Assembly: GCF_016862795.1 (NCBI RefSeq)
Contig: NZ_BONQ01000021.1
Coordinates: 93,181-157,180 of the forward strand
From: Dactylosporangium siamense
GTDB lineage: Bacteria; Actinomycetota; Actinomycetes; Mycobacteriales; Micromonosporaceae
Length of the DNA stretch: 64,000 nucleotides
Reading direction: 5' to 3'
The notes below the pieces were generated by a model that ran no database searches, had not been told where the DNA came from, and saw only the letters and a list, made by a program, of their open reading frames with translations. Of this stretch, positions 51,530 through 60,667 are shown one piece after another; position 1 is the first letter of the stretch; the number at the start of each line of letters is the position of its first letter. The position numbers were made by a program, and so were the translations under genes.

Positions 51530-52795
51530 GTGCACATCCACGGCCGCCGGCCCGCGATGGTCGTGTTCGCCGCGGCTGTTTCCGTCACGGCACTGCTGCT
51601 GACCGGCTGCACGAGCAAGGGCAGCCCCGCGCCGAAGATCCCGGCGACGCTCGCCATCGGCCTGCTCGTCTCCACGACCGGGCCCAACGCCGCGATCGGC
51701 CAGCAGGCCCAGCTCGGGGCCAAGCTCGCCATCGAGATGGTCAACAACGACGTCAAGGACCTGCCGATCAACCTGCCGCTGAGCACGGGAGTCGGCCTGC
51801 GCAACGGCGCGAAGCTCACCCTCGTCGTCGGCAACACCGAGAGCGCGCCGGAGAAGGTGGAGAAGGAGGCGTCGCGACTCGTGCACGACGGCGCCGTCGG
51901 CCTGATCCTCGCCGACACGCTCGACGTCGCCGCACCCGCCGGCCGGGAGACCGACACCATCGGCGTGGCGCTCGTGGACGCGCTGAGCACCGCCGACACG
52001 TTCGTGGACCTCAACCGGGCCGCGCACTTCCGGATCCAGCCGAGCGACCGGCAGATGGTGTCCACCGCGCTCGCCCTGCTCTACCGCGAGCGCGACGGCG
52101 ACAGCCAGTTCAGCCGGGTCATCACCGCGTCGGGCAAGGCCAGCGGCGCGACCGGCGACGAGATCGCCAGCGTGCGCACCTCGATCGAGGACCTGAGCCT
52201 CGCCGCCGGCTACGAGATCGGCGGCAAGGAGCAGATCACCCTGGCCGCCGAGGGCGCCGGTGACAGCGGCTTCGTCAAGAAGGGCGACGCCGTCCTCGCG
52301 GTCGTGACCAACGCGCAGGAGGCGGCCGCGGCCGCCGAGCTGGCCGGCCGGCTCAAGGGCAAGGCGCCGGTCATCGCGTTCGGCCCCGGCGTCGGCGCGC
52401 TCGACGCGATCAAGGGCAACAACCAGGTCCTGCGGGCCAGCGGCTGGTCCGGCGAGTTCGCCGGGCGCAACCCGATCGCGAGGATCGTCGGCGGCATGTT
52501 CGAGCAGGCGTTCCACGCCAAGATGACCGACGTGGCGGCGGCCGCCTTCACCGCGACGATGCTGCTCGCGCTGGCGATGGACTCGGTGACCGACCTGAGC
52601 CCGCCGGTGATCCGCAACGCGGTGCAGCAGCTGTCGCTGCCGGCGACGCAGACCGTCATGCCGTGGAACGGGATCCGGTTCGACGGCAGCGGCTACAACC
52701 AGCTCGCCGCCGGCGTCATCGAGCAGCACGTGCCCAACGGCTACCAGGTGATCCACCCGATCGAGCTGGCCGCTACCCCGACGCTCAGCCTGTGA
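51530..52795 (+). CDS. Periplasmic-binding-type lipoprotein (type 1 fold)
   Basis: 421 residues from a GTG with CAAGGAG upstream. Signal peptide ends with lipobox LLTGC near residue 26. The mature part has the Leu/Ile/Val-binding-protein pattern: LAIGLLVSTTGPNAAIGQQA, GLILADTLDVAAPAGRETD, AAHFRIQPSDRQMVSTALAL, VIAFGPGVGALDAIKG. No permease or ATPase gene is adjacent, so it may be an orphan receptor and not part of an uptake system. Divergent from the NIT-domain kinase with a 200-base gap. Confidence 0.85.
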   Translation: MHIHGRRPAMVVFAAAVSVTALLLTGCTSKGSPAPKIPATLAIGLLVSTTGPNAAIGQQAQLGAKLAIEMVNNDVKDLPINLPLSTGVGLRNGAKLTLVVGNTESAPEKVEKEASRLVHDGAVGLILADTLDVAAPAGRETDTIGVALVDALSTADTFVDLNRAAHFRIQPSDRQMVSTALALLYRERDGDSQFSRVITASGKASGATGDEIASVRTSIEDLSLAAGYEIGGKEQITLAAEGAGDSGFVKKGDAVLAVVTNAQEAAAAAELAGRLKGKAPVIAFGPGVGALDAIKGNNQVLRASGWSGEFAGRNPIARIVGGMFEQAFHAKMTDVAAAAFTATMLLALAMDSVTDLSPPVIRNAVQQLSLPATQTVMPWNGIRFDGSGYNQLAAGVIEQHVPNGYQVIHPIELAATPTLSL

Positions 52796-54065
52796 GGAGC
52801 CGCCGCAGCTCGTCCGGCTGCCGGTAGAGCTCGTTGAGATCGAGCACCTCGCCGCCCGGCGCGACCAGCCGGCGGGCCACCAGAGGATGCTCGCGCCGCC
52901 ACTCCTTCTTCAGGAGGGTGTACTCGACGAGCACCGACAACAGCACGACACCCATCCACGGGGGTGCCGGCGGGTCCTCGCCGGTCATGCCGCCGAACGC
53001 CTCGCCGCGGCGGGCCCGTTCGACGTCGACCGGACGGCGCAGCAGGGTGCCGGCGAGCTCGTCCCGGCCGTCCGGGTCGCGGCCGAGCACCGCGCGCACC
53101 GCCTGGACGTATTCGCGGGCCTGCCGCTCGACCTCGCCGCCGTACACCTCGACGGGCAGCTGCTCGAAGCGCGTCCAGGCGCCGTCGCCGCCGATGACCT
53201 CGGCCGCGAGGGTCTGCTCCTCCTCGGCGGTCAGCGCGTCCAGGACGACCGCGTCCGCGGCCAGTCCGGGCTTCGGGACCTCGTGCAGGGCCCGCAGGTC
53301 GGCGGCGAGCCCGGGGTGCCGCTGCGGCACCTCGTCGAGCAGCGCGGCACCGTCGACGGCGGGTGCGCCCCACCGCTCCAGCCGCAGCCGCCACCCGGCG
53401 TGCAGGTCGGCGATGCGCACCGGCACCGTGCCCGCCTCCGATGCGCCGGCGCCGGCAGCACCGGCGTCGGCGGAGGCAGCACCGGCGGTGACGGTGCCGG
53501 ACGGCGGACCGCCGGCGGTGATGAGGCGGCGACCCTCGGCGGCGGCGAACGCGGCGAACGCCGTCTCGATCGTCGCGGCCCGCAACAGGGCCGCGGCGGC
53601 GTCCTCCACCCCGGACAGCCCACCGCCACCGGCGGCGATCGCGGCCGCGTCGCGGACCTGCTCGACCGCGAGCTGGAGCGGGCGGGTCGCGCCGAGGAGC
53701 TTCGGGTCGGTGCCGGCGGTGCGGGCCGCGAGCAGGCCACGGACCAGGTCGGCGTGCTTCGTGTCCGGCAGCGCCAGCTCGTGCGCCAGCAGGATGCGCA
53801 GGTGATCGGCCGGCAGACCCCAGACCAGGGGCAGCCCGATACGCAGGGCCGCGCCGGTCCAGTGGACCGTGCCCGATCCGGTGAGGGCGACCGCCGCCGG
53901 CGGTGGCGCGTCGGCGTACTTCGCCGCCTCGATGACCAACGAGTGCAGGGCCGCGTGCCGGGCGGCGCTCACGGTGGCGGGACCGGGGCCGCCGTGCGCC
54001 GTGCCGGCACCGCGCAGCAGCCGGCGACCACGCCAGGCGGGCAGGCCACCGGGAAGTCTCGCCAT
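52785..54065 (-). CDS. M48-like protein with altered zinc motif
   Basis: 426 residues. LPLVWGLPADHLRILLAHEL resembles the M48 metalloprotease active-site helix, but the motif is HELAL, not HExxH, so the second zinc histidine is lost. The rest is Ala/Asp/Glu-rich and helical; no signal peptide, and one weak hydrophobic segment (WMGVVLLSVLVEYTLL) near residue 375. Function unknown. Its 3-prime end overlaps the binding-protein gene by 11 bases. Confidence 0.7.
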   Translation of the reverse strand: MARLPGGLPAWRGRRLLRGAGTAHGGPGPATVSAARHAALHSLVIEAAKYADAPPPAAVALTGSGTVHWTGAALRIGLPLVWGLPADHLRILLAHELALPDTKHADLVRGLLAARTAGTDPKLLGATRPLQLAVEQVRDAAAIAAGGGGLSGVEDAAAALLRAATIETAFAAFAAAEGRRLITAGGPPSGTVTAGAASADAGAAGAGASEAGTVPVRIADLHAGWRLRLERWGAPAVDGAALLDEVPQRHPGLAADLRALHEVPKPGLAADAVVLDALTAEEEQTLAAEVIGGDGAWTRFEQLPVEVYGGEVERQAREYVQAVRAVLGRDPDGRDELAGTLLRRPVDVERARRGEAFGGMTGEDPPAPPWMGVVLLSVLVEYTLLKKEWRREHPLVARRLVAPGGEVLDLNELYRQPDELRRLLTG

Positions 54066-54182
54066 GTGCCTCAGTGTGCCGCACCCGGCGCCGGTGTCCA
54101 GGGAGGCGCGACGGATGGACTGACGCCCGCCGATGCCAAACTGGGTACTTCCCAGTAACTTACCGGTGAGTCACCATGAGGC

Positions 54183-55865
54183 GTGCGATATGACGTGGTG
54201 GTCATCGGTTCGGGTTTCGGCGGCAGCGTGACCGCGCTCCGCCTGGCCGAGAAGGGCTACTCGGTCGCGGTCCTGGAGGCCGGCCGGCGCTTCGCCGACG
54301 ACGAGTTCCCCAAGACTTCGTGGGACACCAAGCGCTTCCTGTGGGCCCCGGCCCTGCGCTGCTTCGGGGTCCAGCGGATCAAACTGCTGCGCAACGTGCT
54401 GGTGCTGTCCGGCGCCGGCGTCGGCGGCGGGTCGCTGATCTACGCCAACACCCTCTACCGGCCGCTCGAGCAGTTCTACGACGACCCGCAGTGGCGCGAC
54501 ATCGCCGACTGGCGCACCGAGCTCGCGCCGTTCTACGACCAGGCCGAACGCATGCTCGGCGTCAGCGTCTACCACCGCATGACCCGTGCCGACGTGGCGA
54601 TCAAGGCGGTCGCGGAACGGATGGGCGTCGGCGACACCTTCCACCAGACCCCCGTCGGTGTCTACTTCGGCAGGTCCGGCGTCGACCCGTACTTCGGTGG
54701 GGTCGGCCCGCTGCGGCACGGCTGCGAGCACTGCGGCGCCTGCATGACCGGTTGCCGGGTCGGGGCGAAGAACACCCTGGTCAAGAACTACCTGCATCTG
54801 GCTGAACGGCTCGGCGCGGAGGTGCATCAGTTGACGACGGTGGCGTCGGTGCGACCTGATGCCGGTGGTTACCGCATCGACACCCGCGGCACGGGTCGCC
54901 GGCGGGACCGGCGGACGTTCCACGCGGGCCAGGTCGTGTTCGCCGCGGGCGCCCTGGGCACCCAGGAACTGCTCCTGCGGATGCGCGCCGACGGCCACCT
55001 GCCCGCGATCTCCGCGACGGCCGGCACGCTCACACGGACCAACTCCGAGTCGATCGTCGGCGCCCGTTCGCTGCGCAAGGACGTCGACTTCACCGACGGC
55101 GTGGCGATCACCAGCTCGTTCCACCCCGACGCGCACACCCACATCGAGCCGGTCCGCTACGGTCCCGGCTCCAACGCCATGGGCCTGCTGCAGACCGTCC
55201 TCACCGACGGCGGGCCGTGGCGGCCGCTGCGCTGGTTCGGCGCCTTCTTCCGGCACCCGATCCGGCACACCCGGGTGCTGTCCGTGCGCCGCTGGTCGCA
55301 CAAGACGGTGATCGCGCTGGTCATGCAGTCGCTGGACAACTCCCTCAACGTCCGGCTGCGCCGCGGCTGGACCGGCCGGCGCAAGCTCACCACGTCGCAG
55401 GGCCACGGCGAGCCGAACCCGACCTGGATCCCGGCCGGCAACCAGGCCGTCCGGCTGCTCGCCGAGGAGATCGGCGGCATGCCCGGCGGCAGCTGGTCCG
55501 AGGTCTTCAACATCCCGATCACCGCCCACATCCTCGGCGGCGCGCCGATCGGTGACTCGCCGGAGCGCGGGGTCGTGGACGCCTACCACCGCGTGTACGG
55601 CCACCCCGGCCTGCACGTCGTCGACGGCGCGGCGGTCAGCGCCAACCTCGGCGTCAACCCGTCGCTGACGATCACCGCCCAGGCGGAGCGGGCCATGTCC
55701 ATGTGGCCCAACCGCGGCGAACCCGACCCGCGACCGCCGCTCGGGGAGGCATACCAGCCGGTGCCGCCCGTCCCGCCGGACAATCCGGCCGTTCCGGCCG
55801 GCGCACCCGGCCAGCTGCGGCTCACCCTCGCACCGACGCCGCAACCGCTGCGAGAACAGCCCTGA
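54183..55865 (+). CDS. GMC-family FAD oxidoreductase (ChoD-like)
   Basis: 560 residues from a GTG. FAD motif VVVIGSGFGGSVTALRLAEK at the N-terminus, SGAGVGGGSLIYANTLYRP, a cysteine cluster CEHCGACMTGCRVGAKNT (about 181-198), and C-terminal VVDGAAVSANLGVNPSLTI are typical of the cholesterol-oxidase-like GMC branch. In M. tuberculosis choD lies beside guaB3, the same neighbourhood, but sterol activity cannot be assumed. A Pro-rich tail of about 50 residues follows. Confidence 0.88.
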   Translation: MRYDVVVIGSGFGGSVTALRLAEKGYSVAVLEAGRRFADDEFPKTSWDTKRFLWAPALRCFGVQRIKLLRNVLVLSGAGVGGGSLIYANTLYRPLEQFYDDPQWRDIADWRTELAPFYDQAERMLGVSVYHRMTRADVAIKAVAERMGVGDTFHQTPVGVYFGRSGVDPYFGGVGPLRHGCEHCGACMTGCRVGAKNTLVKNYLHLAERLGAEVHQLTTVASVRPDAGGYRIDTRGTGRRRDRRTFHAGQVVFAAGALGTQELLLRMRADGHLPAISATAGTLTRTNSESIVGARSLRKDVDFTDGVAITSSFHPDAHTHIEPVRYGPGSNAMGLLQTVLTDGGPWRPLRWFGAFFRHPIRHTRVLSVRRWSHKTVIALVMQSLDNSLNVRLRRGWTGRRKLTTSQGHGEPNPTWIPAGNQAVRLLAEEIGGMPGGSWSEVFNIPITAHILGGAPIGDSPERGVVDAYHRVYGHPGLHVVDGAAVSANLGVNPSLTITAQAERAMSMWPNRGEPDPRPPLGEAYQPVPPVPPDNPAVPAGAPGQLRLTLAPTPQPLREQP

Positions 55866-55891
55866 GACGCAGGTCACGTCGGGGCGCCGAC

Positions 55892-55897
55892 TAGGCT
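55892..55897 (+). promoter_or_regulatory. -10 element of guaA, leaderless
   Basis: TAGGCT ends seven bases before the guaA ATG without a ribosome-binding site, the same arrangement as alr. Confidence 0.5.
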
Positions 55898-55904
55898 CGA
55901 CGGC

Positions 55905-57458
<1,554 letters not shown>

Positions 57459-57541
57459 ACCCGGCTTTTCGGCTCGTTCATTCAACCTTTCGGTGACCAT
57501 CGCCCTTGCTCCTGGCTTGAAATGCCGGACAATTTATCTCC

Positions 57542-58477
57542 GTGACTCCAGCGTTACAGCCGCTCCGACGCATCGCGGCCTACTGCGTCATCGCCGACTC
57601 CGACGAGTTCCTGCTGGTCCGGGCGTCGGCGAAGTCCGGCACGCCCGGAGTCTGGTCGCTGCCCGGCGGCGCCGTCGACCACGGTGAGAACCCGGTCGAC
57701 ACCGTCGTGCGCGAGACAGCCGCCGAGACCGGCCTCTCGGTCGCGGTGGCCCACCTCCGCGACGTCATCGCCGACATGCGGGCGCTGCCCGACCGCGGCC
57801 TCACGATCCACACCGACCGCCTCATCTACGAGGTGACGATGCGGGGCGGCGCGCTGCGCGACCGGGTCGGCCAGCCGACCGACCTGGCCCGCTGGGTCAC
57901 CCGCGAGGAGGCGGAGCAGCTGCCGCTGCGCCGGTTCACCGCGGACGCGCTCGGCCTGGTCGAGGCGGCCGTCGACCTGCGCCCCGACGGCGTGCCCGAG
58001 GTGCCGTCCTTCTACGCCGTGCCCGGCCCGGACGGGCTGCACCGGGCCCAGCGCTTCGCCGCCTACGCCGTGTGCACCGACCGGCGCAGCCGCGTCCTGC
58101 TGACCCGCATCTCCGAGGGGTACCCCGGCGGCGGCTCCTGGCACCTGCCGGGCGGCGGGACCGACTTCGGCGAGCAGCCCGGGGTGGCCCTGATCCGCGA
58201 GCTGGTCGAGGAGACCGGCCAGGAGGGCCGCATCGTCGAGCTGCTCGGCGTCGCCTCGCACCGGGACGCGGCCCAGCTGGGCCCCGAGGGCTACCCGATC
58301 GACTGGCACGGCGTCCGGGCGTTCTACCGCGTCCACGTGGCCCGCTCCAGCCGCCCGGTGATCCACGACGTCGGCGGCTCCACCGCGGAGGCCCGCTGGT
58401 TCGACCCCGAGGAGCTGGACGAACTCGCATTGACGGAGGTCACCGAGGAGGCGCTCCGAGGGGTCGGCCTACGCTGA
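57542..58477 (+). CDS. Double Nudix hydrolase
   Basis: 311 residues with two Nudix domains. Domain 1 (about 8-145) has GGAVDHGENPVDTVVRETAA then ETGL, in which the first Glu of the EE pair is Ala. Domain 2 (about 165-305) has a complete box GGGTDFGEQPGVALIRELVE then ETG. Substrate unknown; such proteins often act on nucleotide derivatives. GTG start; CAATTT six bases before it may be a -10 element. The paralogue at 58482 follows at once. Confidence 0.9.
   Translation: MTPALQPLRRIAAYCVIADSDEFLLVRASAKSGTPGVWSLPGGAVDHGENPVDTVVRETAAETGLSVAVAHLRDVIADMRALPDRGLTIHTDRLIYEVTMRGGALRDRVGQPTDLARWVTREEAEQLPLRRFTADALGLVEAAVDLRPDGVPEVPSFYAVPGPDGLHRAQRFAAYAVCTDRRSRVLLTRISEGYPGGGSWHLPGGGTDFGEQPGVALIRELVEETGQEGRIVELLGVASHRDAAQLGPEGYPIDWHGVRAFYRVHVARSSRPVIHDVGGSTAEARWFDPEELDELALTEVTEEALRGVGLR
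58470..58475 (+). promoter_or_regulatory. -10 element of second Nudix gene
   Basis: TACGCT ends six bases before the ATG at 58482 and lies inside the last codons of the first Nudix gene. No ribosome-binding site separates it from the start. Confidence 0.4.
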
Positions 58478-58481
58478 GATC

Positions 58482-59210
58482 ATGAGCGCATCCCGGATGA
58501 TCACTGTCTACGGCCGCCGTCCCGGCGGCACCGACGACATCGGGGGACCGGTCCGCCACGGCGAGAGCCCCACGACCGCCATGGTCCGGCACTTCGTCGA
58601 GCAGGCCGACCTGTCCGTCGTGGTGCTGTCGGTGCTCGACGTGCACGCCGTGGTCACGCCCGAGCTCCACGAGGACCGGGTGGTCTTCGAGGTCGCCGCG
58701 GCGCCCGGCGCGGCCGTCGGAGACTTCACCGAGCGCTCGGACCCCAACGGACTGCCGACCGGTCAGCGTTTCGCCGCGTACGGCTTCGTCACCGACCCGC
58801 TGGACAACGTCCTGCTTACCCAGATCGCGCCGGGGTATCCGGGCGCGGGCAAGTGGCACCTGCCGGGCGGCGGCACCGACCACGGCGAGCAGCCGGCCGA
58901 GGCGCTGCTGCGCGAGCTGGTCGAGGAGACCGCCCAGCAGGGCGAGATCATCTCACTGCTCGGCGTCACCCACCGGCGGAACCCCGGCGCGATCGGCCCG
59001 GAGGGTTACCCGATCAACTGGCACGCGGTGCGCGCCCTGTACCGCGTCCTGGTGCCCTCGCCGACCACACCCAGAGTGACTGAGGCGGCCGGTGGTTCGA
59101 CCGCGGCGGCGGCCTGGTTCACCCGCGCCGAGCTGCCCGCCCTCCACGTCACCGAGGTCGTCCAGTGGGCCGCCTCACTCCCGCGACGGGAAAGTGATCG
59201 TCGTCGTTAA
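58482..59210 (+). CDS. Double Nudix protein with degenerate N-terminal domain
   Basis: 242 residues, paralogue of the preceding gene. The N-terminal Nudix region is shortened and the box reads GGPVRHGESPTTAMVRHFVE then QADL: the RE and EE catalytic pairs are lost. The C-terminal domain keeps GGGTDHGEQPAEALLRELVE then ETA, with Gly to Ala at the end of the box. The shared GPEGYPINWHAVRALYRV segment shows that both genes came from one duplication. Only the C-terminal domain could be active. Confidence 0.88.
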   Translation: MSASRMITVYGRRPGGTDDIGGPVRHGESPTTAMVRHFVEQADLSVVVLSVLDVHAVVTPELHEDRVVFEVAAAPGAAVGDFTERSDPNGLPTGQRFAAYGFVTDPLDNVLLTQIAPGYPGAGKWHLPGGGTDHGEQPAEALLRELVEETAQQGEIISLLGVTHRRNPGAIGPEGYPINWHAVRALYRVLVPSPTTPRVTEAAGGSTAAAAWFTRAELPALHVTEVVQWAASLPRRESDRRR

Positions 59211-59422
59211 GATAAATTGTAGGTGAATTTGGTACTACGCTGAGTAGTCCGACGTGAGCCCTGGAAGAGCATGTTTCTAGGCGGGTTCCTATCTGAGCCA
59301 TCGCCAAGCGCGACACGATATGCGATGGTGTAGATCGCGAGGCAGTCTCGCGAAGACGGGCAACTAGGGGCAAAACGCCCTCGAATGCGACCGTGGGAAC
59401 CCCGTTCCTGCATGGAGGATCA
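59211..59422 (+). other. A/T-richer leader with stacked hairpins before pssA
   Basis: This 212-base gap starts with an AT-rich run (TAAGATAAATTGTAGG) unlike the surroundings. It contains CCATCGC/GCGATGG (59298-59304/59322-59328), TCGCGA/TCGCGA (59335-59340/59348-59353) and a competing GTCT/AGAC hairpin (59345-59357). It may be a structured 5-prime leader for pssA; no known riboswitch was recognised. Confidence 0.45.
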
Positions 59423-60460
59423 GTGCCGAGAGCACCTTGGCAGCGACGACGCACCACGGACAGTCCGCGCCCCGGAGGGGGCCGGCAGTGGGCAGGGCGG
59501 CTGCGACGCAGCGGTTCGCTTGCCCGCCAGGTGCTCTTCGCCGGGCGGGTCGGTCGTCGCGGTGACGGAAACGTCGCCGGCGCCACCGCGCTGCTCATGC
59601 CGCCGCCGACTGAGACCGACGCCCGCGAGGGCAGGGTCCGGCTCCCCCGACTGCGTATGCGGCGCCGTGACGGACTGTCACGAGACGTCGTGTCGGTCGC
59701 TCCGGTCAGCCCGGCCGTGCCGCCCCTGGCGGTCGCTCCCGACGACGGCCCCGGCCTCAGCATCCCGCTGCTGCCCGGTGAGCGCACCGTCGCCCGGCGC
59801 ATCCGTTTCGCCCTCGTCAACGCCTGCACCATCAGCAGCCTCCTGCTGGGCCTCGCCGCGATCTTCATCGCCGTCAACCACGGCGACGTCCGCATCGCGG
59901 CCACCCTGCTGATCGCCTGCGTCGTCTTCGACGGCCTCGACGGCTTCCTGGCCCGCCGCCTCGGCGTCGCCAGCCCGTTCGGCGCCCAGATGGACTCCCT
60001 CGCCGACATGTGCTCCTTCGGCCTGGCCGCACCCGTCGTCGTCTACGCCTGGCTCAACGACTCCGCCCCGGCCGCCGTCCTGATGCCGGCCTGCGGGCTC
60101 GTGGCCGCCTGCGCCGCGATCCGCCTGGCCCGCTTCAACGTGTCGCCGAAGGACGGCCGCTTCTTCTGCGGCGTGCCGACCACCATGTGCGCGGCGGTGC
60201 TCGCCCTGGCCACGCTCATCGCCCCGGAGATGCCCCCCGTCCTGCGGGTGGCCGGCGTCGCCGTCCTGGGCCTGGCGATGGTGTCGAGCTTCCCGTATGC
60301 CAAGCTCGCCCGCCTGGCGAAGCTCCCGCCGTGGCTGTTCGTCCTGCCGGTCGTCGGCGCTCTGGTCGACTTCCGGCTGACGTTCGTCGCGGTGGTCCTG
60401 GCGTACCTGGTGAGCGGCCCGGTCCTCTGGCTCCGCCAGCGCCGCCACGTCACCGCCTGA
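59423..60460 (+). CDS. pssA: CDP-diacylglycerol-serine O-phosphatidyltransferase
   Basis: 345 residues from the GTG at 59423 (GGAGG upstream); a GTG at 59393 and an ATG at 59597 are alternatives, the last giving the usual 287 residues. The CDP-alcohol phosphatidyltransferase motif is complete: DGFLARRLGVASPFGAQMDS then LAD (about 170-195). About six hydrophobic helices follow residue 120. It makes phosphatidylserine from CDP-diacylglycerol and serine; psd, which decarboxylates the product, lies convergently next to it. The basic N-terminal extension is poorly conserved. Confidence 0.9.
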   Translation: MPRAPWQRRRTTDSPRPGGGRQWAGRLRRSGSLARQVLFAGRVGRRGDGNVAGATALLMPPPTETDAREGRVRLPRLRMRRRDGLSRDVVSVAPVSPAVPPLAVAPDDGPGLSIPLLPGERTVARRIRFALVNACTISSLLLGLAAIFIAVNHGDVRIAATLLIACVVFDGLDGFLARRLGVASPFGAQMDSLADMCSFGLAAPVVVYAWLNDSAPAAVLMPACGLVAACAAIRLARFNVSPKDGRFFCGVPTTMCAAVLALATLIAPEMPPVLRVAGVAVLGLAMVSSFPYAKLARLAKLPPWLFVLPVVGALVDFRLTFVAVVLAYLVSGPVLWLRQRRHVTA

Positions 60461-60475
60461 CGCTGCTCCGACACG

Positions 60476-60513
60476 AAGCGCCCCGCCTCCGGTTCCCCGG
60501 ACGCGGGGCGCTT
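60476..60513 (+). terminator. Terminator after pssA
   Basis: Perfect 11-bp arms AAGCGCCCCGC (60476-60486) and GCGGGGCGCTT (60503-60513), 16-base loop, followed by CGCTTTG. It is 15 bases after the pssA stop. Confidence 0.85.
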
Positions 60514-60520
60514 CGCTTTG

Positions 60521-60577
60521 CCGGTGATCCGGAAGACCTTGACCACCAGGGGTGGACAGGATTTACCGGATCACCGG
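60521..60577. repeat. Intergenic palindrome, TGATCCGG family, copy D
   Basis: Perfect 12-bp arms CCGGTGATCCGG (60521-60532) and CCGGATCACCGG (60566-60577). The inner sequence AAGACCTTGACCACC is close to that of copy E (TAAACCTTGATCACC). Confidence 0.85.
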
Positions 60578-60605
60578 AGATGCCGTCGGGCCGGCGTCGG
60601 GTTTC

Positions 60606-60661
60606 CCGTGATCCGGTAAACCTTGATCACCCGGGGGTGCACGAAGTATTCCGGATCACGG
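60606..60661. repeat. Intergenic palindrome, TGATCCGG family, copy E
   Basis: Perfect 11-bp arms CCGTGATCCGG (60606-60616) and CCGGATCACGG (60651-60661), seven bases before the psd stop codon on the minus strand. Copies D and E form a tandem pair in the convergent pssA-psd gap. Confidence 0.85.
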
Positions 60662-60667
60662 AAGCGG

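Noticed and set aside
60521..60661. Insertion-sequence ends or attachment sites
   Set aside because: Inverted repeats flank no transposase and no target duplication is visible; the same palindrome recurs after unrelated genes.
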